Shown piece after piece: positions 1 to 9,515 of a DNA stretch of 64,000 bases. The notes under the pieces were generated by a model that saw nothing but the letters and a program-made list of their open reading frames with translations, did no database searches and had not been told where the DNA came from. This stretch comes from Bifidobacterium asteroides DSM 20089. Its GTDB lineage: Bacteria; Actinomycetota; Actinomycetes; Actinomycetales; Bifidobacteriaceae. The stretch spans positions 1,922,001 to 1,986,000 of the forward strand of contig NZ_CP017696.1 in NCBI RefSeq assembly GCF_002715865.1, written 5' to 3'. How positions within the stretch are numbered: the first letter of the stretch is position 1; the number at the start of each line of letters is the position of its first letter. Both the position numbers and the translations under genes were made by a program.

Positions 1-2
1 CT

Positions 3-1166
3 GTGACCGGACGGATGCCGACCATCAAAGACGATCAGCGTAAATCCTCCGAGGCTCTCAGCGGCAACGGCGTAACTGCCGACAATCCCGTGGAGCGAGG
101 CTTCTCCCAGTGGGACTTCCACAAGTCCGGCAGTGCGCAGGACGATGCGACGGCCGGCAGTCGCCAGACCACAGCAATATCCAACCGGACCGCTTCACAG
201 GACGACGTGGATTCGCATGCGCGTCAAACAGGAGCTGCCGCCGCTGAATCTCATATCGCAGGCGGTGGAGAACCTGCAGCTCGCAGTGGACATTCGCCTT
301 CTGCCGCATCTTCTGAAAAGACCGTGGCCCCTGCCCAGGGGGCCCGTTCCTCTAAGAACCCTGATTTCGATGAGGAGGAGCAAGAGACCACAGTCATGGA
401 GCCGCTGCCCCCCAGCTTCACACCTGAAATCCACTCCATGCCCGTGCCGGTGACATACTCGGTACTTTCCGACGATGAGCAGGATAAGGATCTGGATGAC
501 GAAGCCGATATGGCTGACACCCGTCTGTTCGGACGCTTCACGACTCGCTCAGTGGTCATCGCCATAGCGGCTGTAATCGTTGTGGTGGCCCTGGTCTGGG
601 CCCTCTCAACCATTACCGGATCCCGATCCGAGGTCAGTAAAAGTGAGGGCGGCTGGCCGGTCATGTCCAACGTGCCCTTCCCCGGCAAGACCAATGAGAG
701 CGACGAAGCGGCTCCCTCCAGCAATGGCATTGGTGACGACCAGGCTCAGGCCGGCACCAATGCTGGGAACGACAAGGTCAGCCACGCTGACAAGAAGGCG
801 GGCAAGGTTCCCGATCCGCCCAAGCCCAAGAACACCACAGCCTATCAGACCAGTCGCCAGCTCTTCCTCAACAAGCCTGCCGGCCTGCAGGGCTATGGAT
901 GGTATATGCATCTAACCAAGCCGGAAGAGGTCTCCCGCCTGACCATCGTCGCACCTCAGAGCGGTGGCCATGCCCAGATCTATGCGAATTCCACAGCGGC
1001 TCAGCCCAACCAGGGACAGCCTCTGGCCGACTTCAGCTTCGATGCCTCGGGCACAACCCAGGTCACCCTGCGCGAGCCGGTAACGACTCAGGACCTGGTC
1101 ATCTGGGTACCCATGGATGGTATGCCGGGAAATACCCTGCGCTTCACTTCCGTCCAAGTCTTCTGA
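3..1166 (+). CDS. C-terminal part of a membrane protein, probably MurJ/pseudokinase-associated (partial)
   Basis: The frame is open to the left edge, so this is probably the end of a longer gene; a GTG at base 3 is only the first in-frame start in view. The visible 387 residues are a Ser/Ala/Gly-rich, probably disordered cytoplasmic stretch (about 1-180), one hydrophobic segment (about 184-203, VVIAIAAVIVVVALVWAL), a Lys/Pro-rich linker, then a folded domain of about 110 residues with alternating beta-strand character (GWYMHLTKPEEVSRLTIV) resembling the discoidin-like extracellular ends of actinobacterial MviN/kinase proteins. In actinobacteria such proteins sit near the origin beside trxB and parAB, which fits the context here. 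No MurJ or kinase domain is visible because it would lie outside the window, so the family call is inference. Confidence 0.55.
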   Translation: MTGRMPTIKDDQRKSSEALSGNGVTADNPVERGFSQWDFHKSGSAQDDATAGSRQTTAISNRTASQDDVDSHARQTGAAAAESHIAGGGEPAARSGHSPSAASSEKTVAPAQGARSSKNPDFDEEEQETTVMEPLPPSFTPEIHSMPVPVTYSVLSDDEQDKDLDDEADMADTRLFGRFTTRSVVIAIAAVIVVVALVWALSTITGSRSEVSKSEGGWPVMSNVPFPGKTNESDEAAPSSNGIGDDQAQAGTNAGNDKVSHADKKAGKVPDPPKPKNTTAYQTSRQLFLNKPAGLQGYGWYMHLTKPEEVSRLTIVAPQSGGHAQIYANSTAAQPNQGQPLADFSFDASGTTQVTLREPVTTQDLVIWVPMDGMPGNTLRFTSVQVF

Positions 1167-1409
1167 GCATGACTATGGGTCGACGGCAACAAAGGCGAAT
1201 CATCCCGACGTCGGCCCACGGGCCACTTGTCGACCGCAATTGCCTGCAGGCCCCATGGGCCCCGTCAACCGGACATGACTGCCCATCCATCCGTATGCCG
1301 ATACTATGGGTGTACCGAAATGGTAATGTGTTGGATTTTTCCTCCTACATAGCGCCCACAGGTAATACAGTTTCCTTAGACAACGGCGGCAGGAAGGCGG
1401 AAGTCAGTT

Positions 1410-2693
1410 ATGGCGGATGATCCCAATATCGCGTCCAAGGTCATCAAGAACGATCCTTGGTATAGCTCCTATGCAACACGAGCCGAGCAGATGCGGGCCT
1501 CCGAGATTCGTGCCCTCTTCGCCGTGGCCAATCGGCCTGAGGTGGTCTCCCTGGCCGGCGGCATGCCCTATCTGGGCCGGATGCCTTTCGACAAGTTGGC
1601 CGACCAGCTTGGCGATATGCTGCGGAGCAAGGGCCAGGTGGCCTGGCAGTATGGGTCAGCACAGGGCGATCCCCACCTGCGTGAAGACGTGCTGCCCATC
1701 ATGGAGCTGGAAGGCATCAAGGACGTCCAGCCGGATGATGTGGTCATAGTCAACGGTTCCCAGTCGGGACTGGACCTGATCACCAGGATTATGTGCGACC
1801 CCGGCGATGTGGTTCTGGCCGAGGCACCCAACTATGTGGGCGCCTTGGGCGTCTTCCAATCCTTCCAGGTCGATGTGGTCAACGTGGCCATGGACGGAGA
1901 CGGACTGATCCCTGAGGCTCTGGAGGAGACCATTCTGGAGCAGCGCCGCCAGGGCAAGTCGGTCAAATTCCTCTACACTGTGCCCAACTTCCACAATCCT
2001 GCCGGGGCCACCATGAGCGTGGAACGGCGGCCACGAGTCATTGAGATCGCCAGGAAGTACCACGTGCTAATCGTCGAGGACAATCCTTATGGACTGCTGG
2101 CCTTCGACGGCCAAACCTACCCGGCCCTGCGCTCTTACGACTCCGAGGGCGTTGTCTACCTGAGCAGCTTTTCCAAGATCATCGCTCCCGGCATGCGCGT
2201 GGCCTGGATGGTTGCGCCTCCCGGCATCCGACAGAAACTGGTTCTGGCCAACGAGTCGGCCATCCTTTGTCCTTCCAACATGAGCCAGATGACCATCACC
2301 ACCTATCTGGACAACTTCGATTGGAAATCGCAAATCAACGATTACCGGGGAATGTACAAGGAACGCTGCGATGCCATGGACGAGGCTCTGAAGGAATATC
2401 TGCCCTACTGTTCATGGCTCAAACCCAATGGTGGCTTCTACATCTGGCTGAAGATACCCCAGGGGCTCAATGCCAAGGACATGCTGCCCAGGGCAATCAC
2501 CGCCAAGGTGGCTTACGTGTCGGGCACAGCCTTCTACGATAACGGGGAGGGCGCGGACCATATGCGCCTGTCCTTCTGTTACCCCACTCCCGATCGAATC
2601 CGAGAGGGAATACGCAGACTGTCCACGGTCATCGAGAATGAACTCGCCACCGTCCGGCTGTTCGAGCCCGACAGCGGCAAGGAAAGGGGCTGA
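1410..2693 (+). CDS. PLP-dependent aminotransferase, class I/II (2-aminoadipate transaminase/MocR-like)
   Basis: A 427-residue fold-type I aminotransferase. The PLP-binding lysine is K256 in SSFSKIIAPG; upstream are the substrate-side motif SLAGGMPYLGRMP (about 47-60), NGSQSGLDL, the YTVPNFHNPAG block (about 190-200) and VEDNPYG, the classic order for the KAT/2-aminoadipate/MocR C-domain group. The length is normal and there is no N-terminal GntR domain, so it is an enzyme rather than a MocR regulator. ATG at 1410 follows AGGAAGGCGGA. It ends 3 bases before the next start, so it is probably cotranscribed with the ATP-grasp gene. The substrate cannot be read; aromatic or branched-chain amino acids or aminoadipate are all possible. 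Confidence 0.88.
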   Translation: MADDPNIASKVIKNDPWYSSYATRAEQMRASEIRALFAVANRPEVVSLAGGMPYLGRMPFDKLADQLGDMLRSKGQVAWQYGSAQGDPHLREDVLPIMELEGIKDVQPDDVVIVNGSQSGLDLITRIMCDPGDVVLAEAPNYVGALGVFQSFQVDVVNVAMDGDGLIPEALEETILEQRRQGKSVKFLYTVPNFHNPAGATMSVERRPRVIEIARKYHVLIVEDNPYGLLAFDGQTYPALRSYDSEGVVYLSSFSKIIAPGMRVAWMVAPPGIRQKLVLANESAILCPSNMSQMTITTYLDNFDWKSQINDYRGMYKERCDAMDEALKEYLPYCSWLKPNGGFYIWLKIPQGLNAKDMLPRAITAKVAYVSGTAFYDNGEGADHMRLSFCYPTPDRIREGIRRLSTVIENELATVRLFEPDSGKERG

Positions 2694-2696
2694 ATC

Positions 2697-3899
2697 ATGG
2701 CGGCCAAGCACAGTAAGACACCACGGCAGCAGACCGGCGGCAAAACCCCCGCAGTCGGCAAGACCAAGACAACCGCGAGCGCGACGCCGACCACAGTCGA
2801 CAGCCCGGACTCCACCGCGGCCACGACTGCTGGCGAAGTGGCCAAAAGAGCCAGACGTACCTCGCACCGCTCCACCCGCGAGGCCACGCCATTCACCATG
2901 GACGATGTCCTCTCCCTGGCGAGCAAGGCCACCAAGCGTGCTGATAAGTCCCTCCTGGTTATTTGCGGCGGCCTCAGCCATGAGCGCGATGTCTCCATCA
3001 GCTCGGGGCATCGAGTCCAGGGATTCCTGGAGGAGGCCGGATGGACGGTCCATGTCCATGACATGGATGGCTCGCTCCTGCCCTACCTGACCGACGAGTC
3101 GACCCGTCCTGATCTGGTCTGGCCTCTGCTGCACGGCGCCAACGGCGAAGATGGCTCCATCCGTGATGTCTTGGAAATGGCGGAACTGCCTTACATCGGA
3201 TCCCGGGCCAAGGCCTCCAGGACCGCCTGGAGCAAGCCCATCGCCAAGAACGTTGTCCGCATGGCCGGATTGCAGACGCCACATTCCGTGACCTTGCCTG
3301 AATCCATGTTCCGCGAGCTGGGAGTCGAACCCGTTATCGATATGCTTCTAGGTTCGCTGGGGCTCCCGCTCTTCATCAAGCCCACCATGGGCGGCTCAGC
3401 CATGGGTTGCACCATGGTGACGGAACAGAGCCAGCTCACTCAGGCGTTGATCAACTGCTTCGCCTACGGTGATGTGGCCCTGATCGAACAGGCTGTCACG
3501 GGCACTGAAGTCTCCGTCTCCATCCTCGAGTTTGACGGACACCCCCTGGTTCTGCCTCCGCTTGAAATCTGGACCCCCTCAGGCACCTACGACTTCGAGG
3601 CTCGCTCCACACCTGGCCCGACGGAGTTCTATGTTCCAGCTCGACTGGATGCCAAGACCACACAGGCTGTGAGCGATGCTGCACTGACCGCCCATCGGGC
3701 TCTGGGGCTTCGAGATATCTCGCGCACCGACTTCATCGTCGATGCCCAAGGTCAGCCGCAATTCCTGGAGTCCAATGTTGCGCCCGGCATGACGGACACC
3801 TCGCTTTTGCCACAATCAGCCCTGGCTGCAGGTTACAATCTGCCAGAGCTATACACTGCATTGGTTCAATCAGTTTTGAATCAAAAGCGAACCGACTAA
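2697..3899 (+). CDS. D-alanine-D-alanine ligase-like ATP-grasp protein
   Basis: Four hundred residues: a basic, Thr/Lys-rich extension (about 1-75) followed by a D-Ala-D-Ala ligase fold. Family motifs are GGLSHERDVSISSG (about 85-98, carrying the conserved Glu), LLHGANGEDG, IKPTMGGSAMG in the glycine loop, YDFEA, RTDFIVD and ESNVAPGMT near the end. Ligases of this family make the D-Ala-D-Ala dipeptide for peptidoglycan using ATP. Differences from the usual pattern are Ala for the second Ser of the GSS loop and ESNVAPGMT where ExNTxPGMT is expected, so altered specificity is possible. Start chosen at ATG 2697 behind AAAGGGG; a start at Met67 would remove the extension but has no ribosome site. 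A second, canonical Ddl elsewhere in the genome is likely. Confidence 0.85.
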   Translation: MAAKHSKTPRQQTGGKTPAVGKTKTTASATPTTVDSPDSTAATTAGEVAKRARRTSHRSTREATPFTMDDVLSLASKATKRADKSLLVICGGLSHERDVSISSGHRVQGFLEEAGWTVHVHDMDGSLLPYLTDESTRPDLVWPLLHGANGEDGSIRDVLEMAELPYIGSRAKASRTAWSKPIAKNVVRMAGLQTPHSVTLPESMFRELGVEPVIDMLLGSLGLPLFIKPTMGGSAMGCTMVTEQSQLTQALINCFAYGDVALIEQAVTGTEVSVSILEFDGHPLVLPPLEIWTPSGTYDFEARSTPGPTEFYVPARLDAKTTQAVSDAALTAHRALGLRDISRTDFIVDAQGQPQFLESNVAPGMTDTSLLPQSALAAGYNLPELYTALVQSVLNQKRTD

Positions 3900-5028
3900 G
3901 ACCTCAAAGCCTGCCTGGCTCTGCCCATCGTTCGGCTAGCATGAGTAGTGTCCGCCTGGTGCAAAGCGTGCAATTTGCGCAATATGCATCAGGCAGACTT
4001 GCAATATACGCGGATTGCAATACAGTCAGAGCAGATAGTATGTAGAGCGGACACCATATTCTCATTAGCATTCTTTTCCGGCCATCCAATGGCAGTGGTT
4101 CATTGTTCGCCACTCATCATCGGTTATTTCCCGCCTTCTATTCGATATGCCCAGCTCCCCACTTCTGCTGTACTCCCCATTTCTCCTTTACTGCTCAGCT
4201 AAAGCCGACATTGATCGAAGGGCATGCCCAGCCAGATCACGGTTTTTATATTGTCGACCAACCCGACTTGCAAAAGCGACGCAGGCCAATGGATTACCGA
4301 TGCTGCAATGACGGGTCATCCTCCGAGACTCAACTCACAGTAAACCGCGGTATTCGTCCACACCCTTGAATGCAAATGCAGTCGGTATCCAATGTTTCAC
4401 GTGAAACATTCTGGAGTGATCAACTTACTGCATGAACTCCAGTGAGAGCCTCACACGGTATAGCAGTCTATGACCGACAGCGGATCCTGCACCTTAAAAG
4501 TGCGAGTCGAATAAAGATCTGGTCGAGTGAAACTGAAGACAGCCCTCGCAGGATTGCAATAACTACGGATTCTGCCTCATTTCGCTGAAGATATTTCACC
4601 AAGTAATTTCATCAAAGCACGCGTAATTGCATGTAGGCTGCGCTGCTTATATACCATCGAGAATCGAGCCATTTCAACTATGCCATCAAGAACTTCGAGC
4701 GAGAGCTGATTCTTCATCTGCAAATTACCATTCGGTCAACGGCATTGTTACCCCAGTTCATTTGCCCCGATTTGTTCATCCTCCTCGCAGAGAGCACGAT
4801 CTTCCTATAAGAATTCATTTATCGAGCCATAATGCTGACTCGGTTTGCCCCCGCCCCCGCTCGCTCTAAAGCTCATGGATAAAAGCCCATAGATACCCTG
4901 TAAATCAGCCGATTAATATATCCAGGTGCATCCGTCCTTGTTCAAAGACCATACTTCATAAGATCAAACAAACGATTGAAACCGCAACCCACTGTGATTC
5001 AGCAGTCCAAGGCCTCACACAATGTGCC
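3900..5028. other. Gene-poor intergenic stretch
   Basis: About 1.1 kb of AT-richer sequence with no convincing gene on either strand: the longest open frames (under 90 codons) lack ribosome sites and have no recognisable protein character. The only clear signal is the parS palindrome at 4393-4408. Confidence 0.6.
4393..4408. other. parS site (ParB-binding palindrome)
   Basis: A perfect 16-base palindrome TGTTTCACGTGAAACA, the universal bacterial parS sequence, bound by the ParB encoded at 17-18.6 kb. It lies about 13.7 kb from the nearest other copy, on the far side of the restriction-modification island. Confidence 0.95.
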
Positions 5029-5379
5029 TTACTCATCTCTGCTGCCTTCCTCGCTCTTGTTCGATCCGCACGAGGAACTTTCACCGGATTCTTCCTGAGT
5101 TGAGGATGCATACCTGTCGGCAAACCTAACTGACATATCGTCATCAGCCCCAAAGCTTTTATTTGTAACAGAAGAATCTGCGTCCAACTCATCTTCATTG
5201 TCATCAGAGCTTGGAGGATTCCAAAAACGCCAGCTATGCCAGCTGTCATCCTCACTCTTATCATCTGTTTGATGACTAGGATGCTCCCGCAGTAACCGAT
5301 CAACTCGGAGCATAAACCAGATCAGCACCAGAATCGTCCCAAGATTGGTTACGATGGCCACTATCACGGTTTTCTCCAT
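5029..5379 (-). CDS. Small membrane protein with acidic tail (doubtful)
   Basis: A 116-codon frame divergent from trxB. Residues 5-24 form a hydrophobic segment (VIVAIVTNLGTILVLIWFML), followed by a short basic patch and a long Asp/Glu/Ser-rich tail, which looks like a single-pass membrane protein with an acidic cytoplasmic or surface tail. The ribosome site is weak (GAAGCAGG, rather far from the ATG at 5379) and no family is recognised. The ordered hydrophobic-then-acidic composition argues mildly for a real gene; chance is not excluded. Confidence 0.4.
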   Translation of the reverse strand: MEKTVIVAIVTNLGTILVLIWFMLRVDRLLREHPSHQTDDKSEDDSWHSWRFWNPPSSDDNEDELDADSSVTNKSFGADDDMSVRFADRYASSTQEESGESSSCGSNKSEEGSRDE

Positions 5380-5476
5380 AGTTTAAGAATAACCTGCTTC
5401 TGTCAGAAACAGACCTACTGTGAGATAAGTAGCGCCCTTTTCGCCCACCGCGTGTGACCCGGTCATCCTGCGTGGA

Positions 5477-5482
5477 TACAGT
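5477..5482 (+). promoter_or_regulatory. Possible -10 element giving a leaderless trxB mRNA
   Basis: TACAGT ends 6 bases before the trxB ATG and no purine-rich ribosome site precedes that ATG. Actinobacterial sigma-A -10 hexamers at this spacing place the transcription start on the A of the start codon, so trxB may be translated from a leaderless message. This rests on spacing alone. Confidence 0.35.
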
Positions 5483-5488
5483 AGCGTT

Positions 5489-6433
5489 ATGAAGCAAACT
5501 GTTTATGATGCCATTGTTATTGGGTCCGGACCAGCAGGTTACACAGCCGCCATTTATCTTGGCAGAGCCGGATATGCTCCACTTGTGATTGCTGGTGCCC
5601 TAACGCCCGGCGGTCAGCTTATGAACACGACAGAGGTAGAGAATTTCCCTGGATTCCCAAAAGCGGTATTGGGTCCAGATCTGATGGACCAGATGCGCGA
5701 GCAGGCCGAACATTTTGGTGCTCAGATCGAGTACGACGATGTCGTCTCAGTCGACTTGAGTGGAGACATCAAACGGATCACTACCGATGGCGGTGAAGAA
5801 TACCAAACTCGAGCAGTCGTTATCACCACTGGTTCGCAATATCGAAAATTGGAGATTCCTGGAGAGCGTGAGTTTTCTGGGCGAGGTGTTTCCTACTGCG
5901 CCACATGTGACGGATTTTTCTTCAAGAATAAGCCGATCGTGGTCGTTGGCGGCGGCGACTCTGCCATGAGTGACGCAGACTTTCTGACCCGTTTCGGTTC
6001 TTCTGTCACCTTGATTCACCGTCGCCAAGGCTTCCGCGCTTCAAAAATCATGGTGGACCGAGCCAAGGCTAATGACAAGATCAACTTCCTTCTCGATTCG
6101 GTCGTCACGCGGATCAACGGCGACGGTAGCGGGGTAACCTCTTTGGATGTACGCAATACAGCAACAGGCCAGATGTCCAATATTCCGGCAAATGGAGTTT
6201 TCGTTGCCATTGGATTCACTCCCCAGACTGCTTTCTTTAATGGCCAAGTCGACCTGGATCAAGACGGCTATATCCTGGTCAAAGGTGGGTCAACAAAGAC
6301 CTCCGCACCCGGAGTCTTTGCCGCTGGTGACGTAACCGACAAGGTCTATCGTCAGGCCATCTCTGCTGCTGGCATGGGTTGCCGTGCAGCCTTGGATGCC
6401 CAAGAGTATCTTACGAGTTTGGATAACCGCTAA
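5489..6433 (+). CDS. trxB: Thioredoxin reductase
   Basis: NADPH-dependent flavoenzyme that reduces thioredoxin. The 314 residues are the standard length for the low-Mr class. The FAD-binding GSGPAGYTAAIYLGRAGY lies near the N-terminus, the redox pair CATC is C137/C140 followed by Asp, the NADPH dinucleotide motif GGGDSAMSDA is near 155-165 and the C-terminal FAD motif is FAAGDVTDKVYRQ. No thioredoxin domain is fused to the C-terminus, unlike in some actinobacteria. A trxB gene close to parB and dnaA is usual in actinobacteria; here an island of about 8 kb separates them. Expression may be leaderless. Confidence 0.97.
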   Translation: MKQTVYDAIVIGSGPAGYTAAIYLGRAGYAPLVIAGALTPGGQLMNTTEVENFPGFPKAVLGPDLMDQMREQAEHFGAQIEYDDVVSVDLSGDIKRITTDGGEEYQTRAVVITTGSQYRKLEIPGEREFSGRGVSYCATCDGFFFKNKPIVVVGGGDSAMSDADFLTRFGSSVTLIHRRQGFRASKIMVDRAKANDKINFLLDSVVTRINGDGSGVTSLDVRNTATGQMSNIPANGVFVAIGFTPQTAFFNGQVDLDQDGYILVKGGSTKTSAPGVFAAGDVTDKVYRQAISAAGMGCRAALDAQEYLTSLDNR

Positions 6434-7508
6434 GACCTGATACGCCTCTCCACAAACAACAATTTACATGCCCGACAGTTTAAGGTTGCTAAGCCCTACG
6501 TTTATCAATTACACATCAGCCGCAAACTGGTCCCCCTCTTAGTTCCTCGTAGACCATGGCTGAACAACTACACACGTTGAAGTCGGGGAGTTGATATCAA
6601 AGACTTGAAACCTTGCTACTCTTTGATGCCGGACGCTCACAAGACCAGCTTGTCGCTTTGGGAGCATGACTTCGATCTCCGCGTCAGTGAACTTCGGCAT
6701 CAGCCTGAACTCGTACTATACGAGCTTGCGATTCTTTTCAGCACGCTTCAAACAGATGGTCATTAACTTGTACAACTGAATTGACAGCTCTTACGCATAT
6801 TCGTTCTTGCCCTTTAAACCAGTTACCCCGCAGACTTGAGGACCGCGCCGACCCATACAAGAAAGTACTCCTCGCCGTTCTGCTATACGCTGACGTTTCT
6901 GTCGTCTGGGGCTGAAGAGCCGTTATAACCACCATGTTAATGTCGTAGATATTTCCAAATAATTTCAACGCTCACGACAAGCAATATTTGAACTGCGGGT
7001 TCTTCACAACGGGCGTGATGCTCCCTGTACTAGTCACAAAACCAAGTAAATTGCAGATATCGACACAGATATGGTGCCGTTTATTTAAAGGAGAGTTCGA
7101 TTCCAAATAAGAAATGCAGAACTTCAATAGCGAAAACTGCTTACAGGAAAAGGCATGGCTTCAATATTAGTATTCGAATAACGTTCAAAACAGCAGCAAA
7201 AGGAGAGAACGTGGATAAAACAGAGATAACGGCGGACAGTAAAGGAAGCGCAAGAATACCTCGACGTCGTGCGCAAAGTATTGTGCGGTGAATAGACAAG
7301 CGTCACTTGCCGGCATACAAAGTTGAACGATTGCGGAAATTCGCTCTCTAACATTCGACAGTGTATCCAGCCCAGCGGCGTAAAGGAAACCAGCAGAAGG
7401 AAGTGAGGGCTGACTGTATGGACGGGTGATAGTGCAGTATGTAACACACGGTGGATAATTGGATAAGTAAAACCGTTGCTGGTATACGACGGACATGGAG
7501 GAATAGTA
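6434..7508. other. Intergenic stretch with possible degenerate coding remnant
   Basis: About 1.1 kb between trxB and hsdM. No intact gene is supported. On the minus strand near 6640-6740 a short frame reads FRLMPKFTDAEIEVMLPKRQ-like text, bounded by stops and frame changes, which looks more protein-like than the surroundings and may be a decayed gene end. It was not assignable to a family. It marks the left edge of the defence island. Confidence 0.4.
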
Positions 7509-9515
7509 ATGGATAACCAGGAGTACAACTCGATAGTCAGCTTCATCTGGGGTATTGCTGACGACTGCCTGCGCGACGTGTACGTCCGTGGTAAATACCG
7601 TGACGTTATCCTCCCAATGACGGTCATCCGCCGCCTTGATACGATGCTCGAGGGAACAAAGCTAGCCGTGCTGGAAATGAAGGCGAAGCTGGATGCGGCG
7701 AAGATCGACAACCAATGGCCCGCCCTCTGCAATGCTGCAAGGCAAGCATTTTGCAACGCGTCCCCATTCCTGCTGAAAGACCTCACAAGCCGCGGAAAGA
7801 AGCAGACGCTCGAAGCTGACTTCAAAATGTACCTTGACGGATTCTCGCCGAACGTGCAGGAGATCCTCGACAAGTTCAAGTTCCGCGATCAGATCAGGAC
7901 AATGGTGGATGCCGACATCCTCGGATCAGTCATCGATAAGTTCACTTCGGCGGACATCAACCTCAGCCCGAACCCTGTCTACAAGGACGCAGAGGAAAAA
8001 ATCGTCAGGCTTCCCGGTCTTGACAACCATGGCATGGGCACCATCTTCGAGGAACTCATCCGCAGATTCAATGAAGAAAACAACGAAGAAGCTGGCGAAC
8101 ACTGGACGCCACGCGATGTCGTCGAGCTTATGGCAGACCTGGCATTCTACCCGGTTGAAGGTCAGATCAAAGACGCCACATATTCATGCTATGACGGGGC
8201 CTGCGGAACCGGAGGAATGCTCACGGTGGCACAATCACGGCTTATGACGCTAGCGAGTCGTCGCGGCAAGAATGTTTCCATTCACCTGTTCGGGCAGGAA
8301 ATTAACCCCGAAACGTACGCGATCTGCAAGGCGGACATGCTCCTGAAAGGCGACGGCGAGGAAGCCGAACATATCTCCTATGGATCGACATTATCGCTGG
8401 ACGGGAACCCGTCACGGCAGTTCGACTTCATGCTGTCCAATCCCCCCTACGGGAAAAGCTGGAAAACTGATGCAGACAGGATGGGCGGCAAAAGCGAGAT
8501 CCTCGACACCCGATTCAATGCATACCTACCCAACGACAAGGAACTCAAGATGATCCCACGTACAAGCGACGGACAGCTCCTCTTCCTGCTAAACAACGTG
8601 TCGAAGATGAAAACCGACACCGAGCTCGGCAGTCGCATCATCGAAGTGCACAACGGCTCATCCTTGTTCACCGGCGACGCGGGAAGCGGTGAAAGCAATG
8701 CCCGCAGATATCTGATTGAGCGTGACCTAGTTGAAGCCATCATCGCCCTGCCGGATAACATGTTCTACAACACCGGCATCGGTACGTACATCTGGGTGCT
8801 TTCCAACAAGAAGGAAGAACGCCGCAAAGGCAAGATACAGCTCATCGATGCAACAAACATGAAAAGCCCGCTACGCAAGAACATGGGCAACAAAAACTGC
8901 GAATTCACACCAGACATCCGCAAGGAGATCGTCCGCATATTTCTCGACATGGAGGAAAGCGATGTCAGCATGATCTTCAACAACAGTGAATTCGGCTACT
9001 GGAACGTGACTATCGAACGTCCTTTGCGTCTCCGCATATTGCCAGAGAGGAAGATCCCGGAAGACGTGTTCAAGAAACAGTCTGAACTGGATGCGGCGCG
9101 CGTAGCTATCGCCAACGTACCATCAGGAACACCGCTCGACGATTGGGACGCGTTCGCGAAAGCTACTAAGCTCAAGAAGACGAAGCTAAAGAAAATCCGC
9201 TCGTATATTACACAGACAGATCCGAATGCGAAGAAAGTTGAAGGCGAATCAGATTCGGATCTCCGCGATACCGAGAATATCCCTTTCAACTACGCTGGCG
9301 GCATCAACGCGTTCATCAACAAGGAAGTAAAGCCCTACGCGCCTGACGCATATGTTGATGAGAGCAAGACAAAGATCGGATATGAGATCAGTTTCACAAA
9401 ATACTTCTACAAGCCGATAGAACTACGCGACATGAAAAACATCCTCGCATCTCTCACAAAGCTCGAGAAAGAGTCAGATGGCGTAATGGATGAAATCTTG
9501 GATGGGTTGAAGTAA
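7509..9515 (+). CDS. hsdM: Type I restriction-modification methyltransferase subunit HsdM
   Basis: Modification subunit of a type I restriction-modification system: an adenine-N6 methyltransferase acting with HsdS. The frame opens at TTG 7476, but ATG 7509 has a GGAGGA ribosome site 7 bases upstream and is preferred (668 residues). The helical N-terminal HsdM domain is followed by GEHWTPRDVVELM, the SAM motif YDGACGTGGM (about 230-240) and the catalytic SNPPYGKS with N311. It is longer than the roughly 500 residues of classic HsdM because of a Lys-rich C-terminal region of about 150 residues seen in one HsdM subgroup. The stop shares one base with the hsdS ATG, indicating translational coupling. 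Lower GC than the core genes implies transfer. Confidence 0.95.
   Translation: MDNQEYNSIVSFIWGIADDCLRDVYVRGKYRDVILPMTVIRRLDTMLEGTKLAVLEMKAKLDAAKIDNQWPALCNAARQAFCNASPFLLKDLTSRGKKQTLEADFKMYLDGFSPNVQEILDKFKFRDQIRTMVDADILGSVIDKFTSADINLSPNPVYKDAEEKIVRLPGLDNHGMGTIFEELIRRFNEENNEEAGEHWTPRDVVELMADLAFYPVEGQIKDATYSCYDGACGTGGMLTVAQSRLMTLASRRGKNVSIHLFGQEINPETYAICKADMLLKGDGEEAEHISYGSTLSLDGNPSRQFDFMLSNPPYGKSWKTDADRMGGKSEILDTRFNAYLPNDKELKMIPRTSDGQLLFLLNNVSKMKTDTELGSRIIEVHNGSSLFTGDAGSGESNARRYLIERDLVEAIIALPDNMFYNTGIGTYIWVLSNKKEERRKGKIQLIDATNMKSPLRKNMGNKNCEFTPDIRKEIVRIFLDMEESDVSMIFNNSEFGYWNVTIERPLRLRILPERKIPEDVFKKQSELDAARVAIANVPSGTPLDDWDAFAKATKLKKTKLKKIRSYITQTDPNAKKVEGESDSDLRDTENIPFNYAGGINAFINKEVKPYAPDAYVDESKTKIGYEISFTKYFYKPIELRDMKNILASLTKLEKESDGVMDEILDGLK

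Noticed and set aside
3308-3320. A T-loop-like GGAGTCGAACCC, suggestive of a minus-strand tRNA
   Set aside because: It lies inside the ligase coding frame and no acceptor or anticodon arms surround it.
7124-7879. A 251-codon minus-strand frame over the start of hsdM
   Set aside because: Overlaps the N-terminus of hsdM, lacks a ribosome site and no family is seen.
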